From: Calditrichota bacterium
Lineage (GTDB): Bacteria > Calditrichota > Calditrichia > Calditrichales > J004
Reading direction: 5' to 3'
Length of the DNA stretch: 64,000 nt
NCBI GenBank assembly: GCA_013112635.1
Contig: JABFGF010000001.1
Span: forward strand, 868,001 to 932,000
Shown here: in pieces, positions 44,783 to 53,244 of the stretch
How the letters are laid out: each line of letters starts with the position of its first letter
How positions within the stretch are numbered: the stretch's first letter is position 1
Program-made: the position numbers and the translations under genes
Notes under the pieces: generated by a model
The model's database searches: none
What the model was told of the DNA's origin: nothing
What the model saw: only the letters and a program-made list of their open reading frames with translations

Positions 44783-45388
44783 TTATTCCGTAATGTACAT
44801 CGTTATTCCAAAATTTAGCGCTAAACTACTAACCGGAATTTTTTCCGGACCAGCCCCACTATTACCATATCCTGCTTTAGTTTCAACAAACAGATCAAAA
44901 CCCTGCGCCCATTGGTAGCTCCATCCTGCAATTACCGTAGGATAAAATATTTGATCCGAATAGGTTTTTCGAAAGCGGTCTTTTGATAGTTGCGACATAA
45001 TACCAATTCCAAATCCTGCATAAAGAGTTGAGCTCTTTTCAATCATAAAATTAGCCAATGCTTCCATTGAAAAAAGGCTAAAATCATATTTTGCGTTATT
45101 GCCAAGTGGCAGGTTTGCTTTATGAGAAGTAAGCGTTGCAATATAACGAAAATCTATATTTGTCCCAGACGAATCATAAACATCATGCCGCACAAAAAAA
45201 CCATACCCTGATCCCGTTTTAAAACGGATATCATATTTGTCAGATTTCTGTAAACCCGGATTACTTAGTGAAGCATGTGATCCTAATCCAATTTGAGAGT
45301 AGGCATTTGAAGTAAATAAAAGAGTTAATATTATAAAAACCAAAACTCGGCAGGTTAACATTTTAAAAATAGGTATTGGTTTATTCAT
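44783..45388 (-). CDS. Outer-membrane beta-barrel-like protein
   Basis: A 201-residue exported protein. The signal peptide ends NAYSQIG. The rest shows alternating polar/hydrophobic strands rich in Gly, Tyr and Ser (YAGFGIGIMSQL, TVIAGWSYQWAQGFDLFVETKAGYG) and ends in an aromatic strand (LNFGITMYITE), which fits a small 8-strand barrel. Function is unknown. Its start overlaps the end of the membrane protein gene at 45381 by 8 bases. Confidence 0.75.
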   Translation of the reverse strand: MNKPIPIFKMLTCRVLVFIILTLLFTSNAYSQIGLGSHASLSNPGLQKSDKYDIRFKTGSGYGFFVRHDVYDSSGTNIDFRYIATLTSHKANLPLGNNAKYDFSLFSMEALANFMIEKSSTLYAGFGIGIMSQLSKDRFRKTYSDQIFYPTVIAGWSYQWAQGFDLFVETKAGYGNSGAGPEKIPVSSLALNFGITMYITE

Positions 45389-45920
45389 AAAGATATCGGT
45401 GCACTCTTTTATATATGCTTAAATTAGGAAAATTTATTATCAGCGAAAATAATCCTACAAAGCTATACATGATAAATTTATTTAAAACAGGTGCAAGGAT
45501 AAAATTAACAAAAGCAGTTAGTACAACAAGATCTGCCAGAAACCAGACTATGAGCATTTTCTTATTAAAAATCTGAACACATTTAAGAAAGGTTAACTTT
45601 TTTTCATCTGCGTCTGATGCTAATGGAGCAAGAAGATTATTTAATTCAATTCCAGGCTTTTTAGATTTTTCAATTAGTTTGGCCGGGGTTAATATGGTTT
45701 GTTTTATATAAAATATCAGTAAAACAAAAAACAATATAACGAACAAAGCAATGTTGTCTGCTTTTTGCGGATGCACCACAGGCAAACGATCAATAATATC
45801 GAGGTAATACAATGCCACTGAAATTAATATTAAGCTTATCATACCAAATAAAACGGCACCCCAAACGATGCGATTTTTTTGTAGAATGTTTTGTAATTGT
45901 AGCTCTAATTGATCATCCAT
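45381..45920 (-). CDS. Four-helix membrane protein, unknown function
   Basis: A 179-residue protein with four likely membrane segments (about 19-40, 53-71, 122-142, 148-165), a charged loop at 75-110 and a basic C-terminal tail (YKRVHRYLYE). I do not recognise a family. It follows the UAP-like gene after 9 bases and overlaps the barrel gene by 8 bases. Confidence 0.72.
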   Translation of the reverse strand: MDDQLELQLQNILQKNRIVWGAVLFGMISLILISVALYYLDIIDRLPVVHPQKADNIALFVILFFVLLIFYIKQTILTPAKLIEKSKKPGIELNNLLAPLASDADEKKLTFLKCVQIFNKKMLIVWFLADLVVLTAFVNFILAPVLNKFIMYSFVGLFSLIINFPNLSIYKRVHRYLYE

Positions 45921-45929
45921 ATATTCTTC

Positions 45930-47321
45930 TTATTTTAAGTACATTTTTTTTGAAAAAGGAGGGATTTGTTCTTTTTTTTCTTTTAATATTTGCTCAGAAA
46001 ATGCAAATAAAGGACTTATTTCAATCTGAATATCCGTTATGTTAAAATTCTCAGGGATTTCTATTCCAATATTTTTCATCCATGAGAGATATAAGTTTTT
46101 CATATCACGGATTGCTGTTTCTTCGCTGTCAATACCCTCTTTATTTTTTAGAGCACTAAACTCATCTTCCCGTTTAACTTCCAATGTGATTGTATTTTCA
46201 CAATGCGCCAGTGCATCAAATACAAACGTTTCAAATTTATACCCATTTTTTTCATCAGATTTTTTTAATTGTCCATTGGAATCAATAAATGGAATATTTT
46301 TTTGTGCAACGTGATAAGGGAGCTGGAATCCTCGCTTATTTTCTTTTTCAATAAAACTTGTATTTATAAAATGGATTGCAATTGAGCCAGCCCAATATTT
46401 TAACTCACCACTTTCAGTTTCAGCATACATATCTTTATCACTTAAGTCGCTGTATTCCACTACACCGGTTTTTCCATTTGCTTTGCAGATTATACCCATT
46501 TTTTCTTCAGGGAATGCTTTTCGGACAACCTTACTGGACATCTCAGCATTATACTTTTTATGATATCCAAGGAAAACAGGATCACAAATATTTACCAAAA
46601 CATTATCTACCTGAAAATAGAAAAGATACTCAATATTTCTTTTAACCAAATCCAAGTATGCTCCACTATCCCAAAGGGCCTTCAAAGAACCTCCATGCCC
46701 GTTTGGACTCATAAAAATCCGATCCTTTGCCTCGAGCATTAGTTTGCCATTTTTGTCAACTGCAGGCAGCATATCCTGGGAGAAAAACATTACATCATTT
46801 TCCGCCAATCCAAAAAAGTTGTTTTCTTTAAAAAAAGAGATTGTGTCGGAATGATTTCCTGTACTCGTCATAATATACCAGGGAATGGTCACGCCATATT
46901 CACCAGACATGGCTAAAATTTTTTCGGCATGTAATTGAAACAATGTTTTCTTTTTGACCGGAGTTATTGGGTAGGCACCTTTCGGGCCTTCAAAACCCAA
47001 TCGTGATCCTTGCCCGCCTGCAACCAAAAAAGCTCCAACCTTACCTGATCTTAATATTTGTTCTCCACTTTTCTGCATATCATCGTCATTCAGTTTTCTT
47101 TCTTCAAGCGAAACTGTCTCAGCTTCATCCAATTGCATTTCAATATCTTGTTGGGATTTATCTGAAGTCAAATTGACAAGTTTTTCCAACAAGGGAAAAT
47201 CAATTGAATCGATCTGTTTTATTATTTCTCTTTTTTGAAGATCTGAATATTCATCCCAAAATTGAAGAATATGTTCTTGTCCATTTTTTTTTAATAACTT
47301 GAAATATTTTTCAAATTGCAT
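45930..47321 (-). CDS. UDPGP/UAP-family UTP-sugar-1-phosphate uridylyltransferase
   Basis: A 463-residue nucleotidyltransferase. The catalytic loop is LVAGGQGSRLGFEGPKG, followed by KKKTLFQLHAEKI, as in eukaryote-type UDP-N-acetylhexosamine pyrophosphorylases. MSPNGHGGSLKAL matches the family's P-x-G-x-G-G motif. It would make a UDP-sugar (UDP-GlcNAc or UDP-Glc-like) from UTP and the sugar 1-phosphate; the sugar cannot be told. The start at 47321 (MQFEKYF) is chosen because AGGA precedes it at a workable distance; a second ATG four codons upstream overlaps that site. Confidence 0.9.
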   Translation of the reverse strand: MQFEKYFKLLKKNGQEHILQFWDEYSDLQKREIIKQIDSIDFPLLEKLVNLTSDKSQQDIEMQLDEAETVSLEERKLNDDDMQKSGEQILRSGKVGAFLVAGGQGSRLGFEGPKGAYPITPVKKKTLFQLHAEKILAMSGEYGVTIPWYIMTSTGNHSDTISFFKENNFFGLAENDVMFFSQDMLPAVDKNGKLMLEAKDRIFMSPNGHGGSLKALWDSGAYLDLVKRNIEYLFYFQVDNVLVNICDPVFLGYHKKYNAEMSSKVVRKAFPEEKMGIICKANGKTGVVEYSDLSDKDMYAETESGELKYWAGSIAIHFINTSFIEKENKRGFQLPYHVAQKNIPFIDSNGQLKKSDEKNGYKFETFVFDALAHCENTITLEVKREDEFSALKNKEGIDSEETAIRDMKNLYLSWMKNIGIEIPENFNITDIQIEISPLFAFSEQILKEKKEQIPPFSKKMYLK

Positions 47322-47387
47322 ATAAAAAACCATCCTGTTTGAATATAAATTGAATTTTAAAAATAAGGATTCTATAGATAAAAAGAA

Positions 47388-47416
47388 AACCCGATCAATT
47401 TAGAATTAACCGGGTT
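47388..47416 (-). terminator. Terminator after the SpoIIE-type phosphatase gene
   Basis: AACCCG (47388-47393) pairs with CGGGTT (47411-47416). On the minus strand the stem is followed by a T-rich tract. It lies about 30 bases after the stop of the gene at 47446. Confidence 0.65.
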
Positions 47417-47445
47417 CAAATAAATTAATTGTATATTTTGAATAG

Positions 47446-49581
47446 TTAAACAGAAATATCCATCACAAGTAACGTTAAATCATCTTCAAACGTATCGCGG
47501 CCGGTAAATTGTTTAAGGTCTGTTACAATATTATCAAGAAATTCTTGTTTATCGAGGTCTGAATATTTTATGAGATTTTCTTTAACCCGCTCTTCTCCAT
47601 ATTGCTCGTTCTTTTTATTAACCTCCTCATGCAGCCCATCTGTAAAAATAAAAAGACGTGATTTTCCTTTAAATTCAAGTTCTTTGCTTTCATAGGTTAT
47701 ACCATCATCCATAATTCCCAAAAGAAATCCTTCAGAGTCAAGCTCGCTAATTTCGCGGGTTTCATAATTATACAAAAGTGGCAGTGGGTGTGCTGCATTG
47801 CTGTAAATGAACTTATTGGTTTGCAGATCAACAATCCCATAAAAGGATGTAAAAAAGTCACCGGTTTGTACTACCTGGCAAAAATCATAATTTATTTTTT
47901 TAAAGACACTTGCAGGATCTATATCCAGGGAAGAATATTTCTCAAGAGTCATTTTAAACATGGCAGAAAGCATTGCCGATGCAACCCCATGCCCTGATGC
48001 ATCTGATACGAGAACACCAACAAAACGCTCACTGATTTGAAAAACATCATAGTAGTCACCACCAAGCTGATTAGATGGAGAAAAAGATACGGCAAATTTA
48101 TAATCTTCTAAAACAGGTAAATGCTCTGGCAATAAACTCTTCTGAAAATCACCAGCCTTTTTTAAATCTTTAAGAAGTGTTTTATTTTGTTGTTCAATGA
48201 GGTGGTTTTGAGTTGTTATTTTTTCCACCAATTCAAGTTTATCCAAACTAATAGCAAGGTATTCTGCTATTGTTTCCATCATAAAAATATCGCCATCATC
48301 CAGGGACATTTTTTCGGCATTTTCAATATGCAGCAGTCCATACTTTTTATCATTTGATTTAATAGGAAATGTAAATACGCTGGCAACTTCTTTGCTAAAA
48401 CCTTCAGAAAAATATTCAGATTTATTAGCATTCGAGTAAAGACCACTTTTGCCGGTTTTATAAACATGCCCATATAAATCTTCAATCTCAATTTCACTGT
48501 TAATCGGCAACTTTTCCAGGACATCATTAATCTGAATGCCTGAAGCCGCTCTTAAAACGAGTTTTTCTTTTTGATCATTTATTAACAGAAAAAAGATATT
48601 TGCAGATTCAAAAAAAGTGGTTACAAGGCGTTTACTTATAAAACCGATTAATTCACCTACCTCAATACTTGCAGCCACCCTTTTTCCAATTTCATTGATT
48701 GTCTGGACCTGCATATATCGTTTTTCTAAAAGCTGGTCGCTTTGGGTTTTTTCAGTGGTGTCATAAAAACTTTCTATTCCACCAATTATTTTGTTTTCAG
48801 AGTCATACAAAATATTTGCATTGCGGTTTATGAAGCGCATTTTCTGGTCTTTAGTTAAAATCTGCCCCACAATATTTTGCTTGTCATTCTTCTGATTAGT
48901 ATTTCCTGTATCAATAAGGTGAGATTCGAATATAAAAACATCTTTTACTGTTTTTCCAACTGTTTCAGTTTTTGTAAATCCTGTAACTTTCTCAGCTGCC
49001 TCATTCCATGAAGTAATAATGCCAGTTGTGTTGTAAGTTATTGTCGCATTGGGGGAGTTTTGCAAAACAGTTTCAAGATAATCACGTGAATGATGCACCT
49101 CTTTAAAAAGTTCTTCTAACTCTGCTGTATATGATTTCACTTCATCTTTTAAAACTAACCGGGATTCTGCATTTTGGACAGAATTTAACAAAACCTCCAG
49201 ATCAACAGGTTTTATCAAAAACTCTGAGGCTTTATTTTTCAAGGCTTTAACTGCAATACTCATATCGCCATGGCCGGTTAAAACAATCACCTCAGTTTCA
49301 TCATCTGTCTCTCGAATTGTACTTAAAAGTTCCAGGCCATCCATCCCGGGCATTAAAATATCAGTTATAATAATTCGGGGGGATTGTGATTTATAGATTT
49401 CAAGAGCTTCAAGGCCATTACCTGCAACAAAAACCTGATACTTTTCATGACTCAGGTATTTATCAACTGTGTTTGTAATATGTTCTTCATCATCAACAAC
49501 AAGGACAGACATTTTTTCTGAAATTTGTTGTTTTATTTCAATGTCTTGTTGATTTTCTTCAAATAATTCCAGCCAACCCAT
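47446..49581 (-). CDS. Response regulator with PAS, GAF and SpoIIE-type PP2C phosphatase domains
   Basis: A 711-residue signalling protein. Order: receiver domain (about 24-145, VVDDEEHITN and IITDILMPGMDG), PAS (about 160-280), GAF (about 290-440), coiled coil (LVEKITTQNHLIEQQNK) and a SpoIIE-type Ser/Thr phosphatase (GGDYYDVFQI, SDASGHGVASAM, FTDGLHEEVN, DDLTLLVMD). Such RsbU-like proteins dephosphorylate STAS anti-anti-sigma factors; a STAS protein is at 55337. The frame is open to TTG 49695, but the purine-rich site in front of it is the stem of the previous gene's terminator. The ATG at 49581 is therefore preferred; 49512 is a further option. Confidence 0.93.
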   Translation of the reverse strand: MGWLELFEENQQDIEIKQQISEKMSVLVVDDEEHITNTVDKYLSHEKYQVFVAGNGLEALEIYKSQSPRIIITDILMPGMDGLELLSTIRETDDETEVIVLTGHGDMSIAVKALKNKASEFLIKPVDLEVLLNSVQNAESRLVLKDEVKSYTAELEELFKEVHHSRDYLETVLQNSPNATITYNTTGIITSWNEAAEKVTGFTKTETVGKTVKDVFIFESHLIDTGNTNQKNDKQNIVGQILTKDQKMRFINRNANILYDSENKIIGGIESFYDTTEKTQSDQLLEKRYMQVQTINEIGKRVAASIEVGELIGFISKRLVTTFFESANIFFLLINDQKEKLVLRAASGIQINDVLEKLPINSEIEIEDLYGHVYKTGKSGLYSNANKSEYFSEGFSKEVASVFTFPIKSNDKKYGLLHIENAEKMSLDDGDIFMMETIAEYLAISLDKLELVEKITTQNHLIEQQNKTLLKDLKKAGDFQKSLLPEHLPVLEDYKFAVSFSPSNQLGGDYYDVFQISERFVGVLVSDASGHGVASAMLSAMFKMTLEKYSSLDIDPASVFKKINYDFCQVVQTGDFFTSFYGIVDLQTNKFIYSNAAHPLPLLYNYETREISELDSEGFLLGIMDDGITYESKELEFKGKSRLFIFTDGLHEEVNKKNEQYGEERVKENLIKYSDLDKQEFLDNIVTDLKQFTGRDTFEDDLTLLVMDISV

Positions 49582-49681
49582 TTCAATCCGTTTGTTAGTT
49601 ATCTTTACTGTTTTAATTCGGCTTGTTGAAGAAAGGCTTGAAGTTTGAGGAAGTTTTGGATAGGATTGTGAATAAAAAAAA

Positions 49682-49705
49682 GGGAGAATGTCCAACTATT
49701 CTCCC
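49682..49705 (-). terminator. Terminator after the metalloprotease/propeller/barrel gene
   Basis: GGGAGAAT (49682-49689) pairs perfectly with ATTCTCCC (49698-49705); on the minus strand a run of T follows (complement of the A tract at 49673-49681). It lies 27 bases after the stop codon at 49732. Confidence 0.88.
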
Positions 49706-49731
49706 CTTAATATTTGCTTACATTTATTGAT

Positions 49732-52700
49732 TTAAATATCAACACCAATTGAAAAATAGTGTTTTGCCCTGCTTGATTTTTTTAGATTATATTCCCATGC
49801 TAAATCATATTTTAGAAGAAAGCCAAAAATGCCAATCCTTGCTCCGGTTCCGTAACCAATAAACAAATCTTTAACTTTTCCATCTTCTATTCCTTTAAAT
49901 TCATTATTCGAGAACCAGGCACTACCGACATCACTAAACAATACTCCCTGGATATAACCGAAACTAATTGGAGGTAATCCTAAATCCAGACGGGTAATCA
50001 ATGGAAAGCGCACTTCCGAATTTACCAAAGCAAAGTTATAGCCAGTTTTTTCATAAAACCTTGCACCACGGACAGGTGTTACAAATTCTGAAAAATAGAC
50101 ATCTCGAACAGAATTTATTCGCGAATCGATATTGCCATTGAAATCCCTGTTAATCCAGTTTTCAGTTCCCCCAAAATAAAATAATTGAGGATTTTCACCA
50201 AAACTTGTTCCTGTATTTAGTCGAAAGGCCAGGCTGTAATAATCATGTATTTTAAAATACTTTCTAACATCCAGTTTTAGTGTTGTAAATTCCAGTGATT
50301 TATCCGTATACAATGGACTATGTGTTAACGACACGGAACCTCTAAAGCCCTCATTTGGCCCAGTCCCCCACCATTGGGATGTGTCATGGATTAGTTGAAT
50401 ACTTGGTACAAGGCTTCTAACTTCATCTGTTCTACCACCGGCAACTAAATATTCTAGGCTTGCATTCATCATATATAATTGAAAATCTGCTCGTGAAAAT
50501 TTATTAAATGGTCTGGATGCAATAAAGGCTGCTCCATAGTTTCTAAAGCGGATAATACTATTTGATGTTCCTGAATAATATGAATGTGCTGAGTGAAAAG
50601 CTGTCACTCCATAATCAATTCGTTCTGGCAAATACCAATATTGGGCTGATATAAAACTATTGCGTAAATCAAAAACAAGGTTTGTACCGAGGTTAATTCT
50701 ATGATTTCCCAGAACATCGCTGTAGGCTATTTGAGTAAACCCCTCAGGACCCCATAATGTGCTGTATTGAGCCTGACCCTGAATTATATCCGCAGAAAAT
50801 TTCACTTTATAATTGCGTATTTTAAAATTTCCATCAGTGCGTTTATAATCATCTTCTTTAAGTTTTACCTTAACTTTTTCCTTACGGGTCTTTCTATTTA
50901 AATCGGCAAACACATAATTGCTGTAATCTGTAGATTGCGGAATCTTAACTTCTGTTTTTGCAGAATCGCCTTGTGATTCCTGCTGATCAAGATTATCCAC
51001 GGTGCTTAGTAAACTGTTTTCATCTTCTAATTTATTGTAAAACACTGTATTCTCTAATTCAACTTTTGGTAAATCAAAAGGGTTTTTTATTGTATAGAGA
51101 TCAAAGCCAATCTCATTAAAAGAAGTAAATGCCAAAGTGTGGCCTTTCTTATCTAAAGAAAGCTGGAAAGCACCGGATAAGAGATTTGAAACCGGGTAAA
51201 ACTCTCCTGACTCCAGATTATGAACATAAATATTAGAAATACCATTTACATCGCTAACATAAAGCAAGCTGCTATCATTTGGGGAGAAAACTGGATCTGT
51301 TTCTAAAAATTCTGTGTCTGTTATACGTTCAATTTCTTTTGAATATCTGTCAACAATATAAATATCTGTATTTTCATAATTGTGATTTGACATTTTAAAG
51401 TCTTCAGGAACTTGCTCAGGAGTTAAATACTCTCCTCTTTCAGATACAAAGGCAATTTTATTTCCATCATTAGACCACCTTGGATATGTATCAGAAAAAA
51501 TATCATTTGTTATCATTTCCAGTTTTTGTGATTTTAAATTAAAAACGTAAATATCGCCGGCTCCGTTATTGTTGCCAACAAAAGCAATGTCATCACCATT
51601 TGGCGACCAGGCTGCTGAAAAAAGTCCGTCAATATCAAATTTATGCTGTTCAATCTCATCATTAAAAACATCATAAATATATAAAGCATCCTGATCTCCG
51701 GCTTTAGCTGAGAATGTAAGATGTGTTGCGTCCGGCGACCAACCCATTCCAGGACTTAGCCAATGCAATTCTTCAAAATTAACATCTGTCTCGCCCTGAA
51801 TAACTTTTGTAATATTTTCAGGATCGAGAATATCCATTATAAAAATTCCTTGTTTCCCACCCATATTGGATAGAAAAGCAACTTTATCGCCATTTGGTGA
51901 CAAAGCTGGACTAATATTCAAATAGCTTTTACTCTCGTGGTGATCGGTTATTGCCCGTGCAAATTCTTTTGATTCCAACCGATCAGCAATATCTGGCCAA
52001 TATTCTTTGCGCATTTGCTTCTGCCAATTTTCAGCTAAGTCATTTAGTTCAATTCCCAAAGCAGATTTAAAAGCGCTTTCAAACCGGAAGCTCCCTTTTA
52101 TCTTATGTAAAATTTCCCCGATTTTTTCATTACCATATTTTTCTGCGATATATCTGAAAAGGCTGTTTCCGCCAAAATAGGCGCCATATGTTGGTAAAGC
52201 TCCTACCAGATATCCTCCAATTGTTGCATCCCGAACCATCATATCTGTACGGGTATTCCATCGCTGGGAAAAATATTCAGCCAACCCTTCAGAAAACCAG
52301 GTTGGTACCTGGGCAATTTGCCCTGAAATTAAAGATTGAACAGATCCTCCATATAGCATATCATTCATAACAGCATGAACCAGTTCGTGGTGAATTACGT
52401 GACGAAATGAGGAATATGATCCTTCAAAAGGAACCACAACTCTGTTTTTAAAGAGCTCAGTCACACCACCAATACCTTCACGCATATAAGGAATAACGAC
52501 ATTTGTCTGCTGAAAATCATTATGAGATTTATATAAAATAATTGAAACCCGTTTGCTTAGCTCATAGTTAAAATCTCTTTGCAATAACTTATAAGCATCT
52601 TCAGCAACATCTGCTGTAAAAACTGCTATATCATATCCGCCTGGATAAAAATAAATATCAAAATGTTCCGTTTGCAGAAAATGCCAGTCAAAGTCTCTGT

Positions 52701-52797
52701 ACTGCACTTTGTTTTGGCCAAACCCTTGTGCAAATAAATGTTGAGACAAGAAAAAAGACATAACAAAGATGTGTAAAAATTTCCGGGGTTTAAACAT
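49732..52797 (-). CDS. Outer-membrane fusion: gluzincin peptidase, PD40 propeller and Omp85-like barrel
   Basis: A 1021-residue protein. The signal peptide ends HLFAQ. A peptidase MA-like zinc domain comes first: HHELVHAVMND with HELVH at 137-141 and PTWFSEGLAEYFS with the likely third ligand Glu170. A TolB/PD40 beta-propeller follows (about 290-580), each blade with 'PxWSPDGxxIAFxS'-like strands (AAWSPNGDDIAFVGN, PRWSNDGNKIAFVS). The last 320 residues are a D15/Omp85-type barrel (GPNEGFRGSVSLTHS, YFGGTENWINRDF, FGYIQGVLFSDVGSAW) ending in an aromatic strand. The catalytic residues are intact. The family is known in FCB genomes without a settled function. Confidence 0.93.
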   Translation of the reverse strand: MFKPRKFLHIFVMSFFLSQHLFAQGFGQNKVQYRDFDWHFLQTEHFDIYFYPGGYDIAVFTADVAEDAYKLLQRDFNYELSKRVSIILYKSHNDFQQTNVVIPYMREGIGGVTELFKNRVVVPFEGSYSSFRHVIHHELVHAVMNDMLYGGSVQSLISGQIAQVPTWFSEGLAEYFSQRWNTRTDMMVRDATIGGYLVGALPTYGAYFGGNSLFRYIAEKYGNEKIGEILHKIKGSFRFESAFKSALGIELNDLAENWQKQMRKEYWPDIADRLESKEFARAITDHHESKSYLNISPALSPNGDKVAFLSNMGGKQGIFIMDILDPENITKVIQGETDVNFEELHWLSPGMGWSPDATHLTFSAKAGDQDALYIYDVFNDEIEQHKFDIDGLFSAAWSPNGDDIAFVGNNNGAGDIYVFNLKSQKLEMITNDIFSDTYPRWSNDGNKIAFVSERGEYLTPEQVPEDFKMSNHNYENTDIYIVDRYSKEIERITDTEFLETDPVFSPNDSSLLYVSDVNGISNIYVHNLESGEFYPVSNLLSGAFQLSLDKKGHTLAFTSFNEIGFDLYTIKNPFDLPKVELENTVFYNKLEDENSLLSTVDNLDQQESQGDSAKTEVKIPQSTDYSNYVFADLNRKTRKEKVKVKLKEDDYKRTDGNFKIRNYKVKFSADIIQGQAQYSTLWGPEGFTQIAYSDVLGNHRINLGTNLVFDLRNSFISAQYWYLPERIDYGVTAFHSAHSYYSGTSNSIIRFRNYGAAFIASRPFNKFSRADFQLYMMNASLEYLVAGGRTDEVRSLVPSIQLIHDTSQWWGTGPNEGFRGSVSLTHSPLYTDKSLEFTTLKLDVRKYFKIHDYYSLAFRLNTGTSFGENPQLFYFGGTENWINRDFNGNIDSRINSVRDVYFSEFVTPVRGARFYEKTGYNFALVNSEVRFPLITRLDLGLPPISFGYIQGVLFSDVGSAWFSNNEFKGIEDGKVKDLFIGYGTGARIGIFGFLLKYDLAWEYNLKKSSRAKHYFSIGVDI

Positions 52798-52890
52798 GCT
52801 AACCCTCCAGGCTAAAATGGTTTTTGTATTTTGTTTTAATATAAATCAGAAACTATTGAATTTGTATCACATTAATTTATACATTTAACG

Positions 52891-53226
52891 ATGAATAATT
52901 ACAAAAGACTACTCAATAGTATAATAATTTTTATAGCTTGTACTTTTTTGCTTATAAGTTGTTCAAATGAATCGCAACCAGACATTAAAAAAGATGTGAT
53001 AGTCGATGTTATGACTGAATTGATGGCTATTGAACATCTTGCTATATCTGATAGTCTGAAAGCTGTAAAAATTTCTAAAATAATGCAAACTTATAAAATT
53101 GAAATTGATTCATTAAAAAGCATCATTAAAAAGCTAGAGCAAGAACCAGAATATTGGCATTCAGTCTATAACAGCATCAAAAATCAACTCAATGAAAGTA
53201 ATTCGCGAAAACCTTCAAATAAGTAA
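52891..53226 (+). CDS. DUF4296-like small lipoprotein
   Basis: A 111-residue lipoprotein. The signal ends LLISC with Cys24 as lipidation site. The mature part is helical and charged (MTELMAIEHLAISDSLKAVKISKIMQ), a DUF4296-like layout in which short helices carry an 'M..L...E' pattern and a 'Y' near 'EPEYWH'. Function is unknown. It is divergent from the fusion-protein gene and shares an AT-rich 93-base gap with it. It ends 18 bases before the convergent debranching-type gene. Confidence 0.7.
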   Translation: MNNYKRLLNSIIIFIACTFLLISCSNESQPDIKKDVIVDVMTELMAIEHLAISDSLKAVKISKIMQTYKIEIDSLKSIIKKLEQEPEYWHSVYNSIKNQLNESNSRKPSNK

Positions 53227-53244
53227 GACACTTACTCTCCGTAA

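Noticed and set aside
49582-49695. Longer start (TTG 49695) for the SpoIIE-type phosphatase, with an apparent GGGGAG ribosome site
   Set aside because: That purine run is the stem of the terminator (49682-49705) of the previous gene, and the extra 38 residues show no domain.
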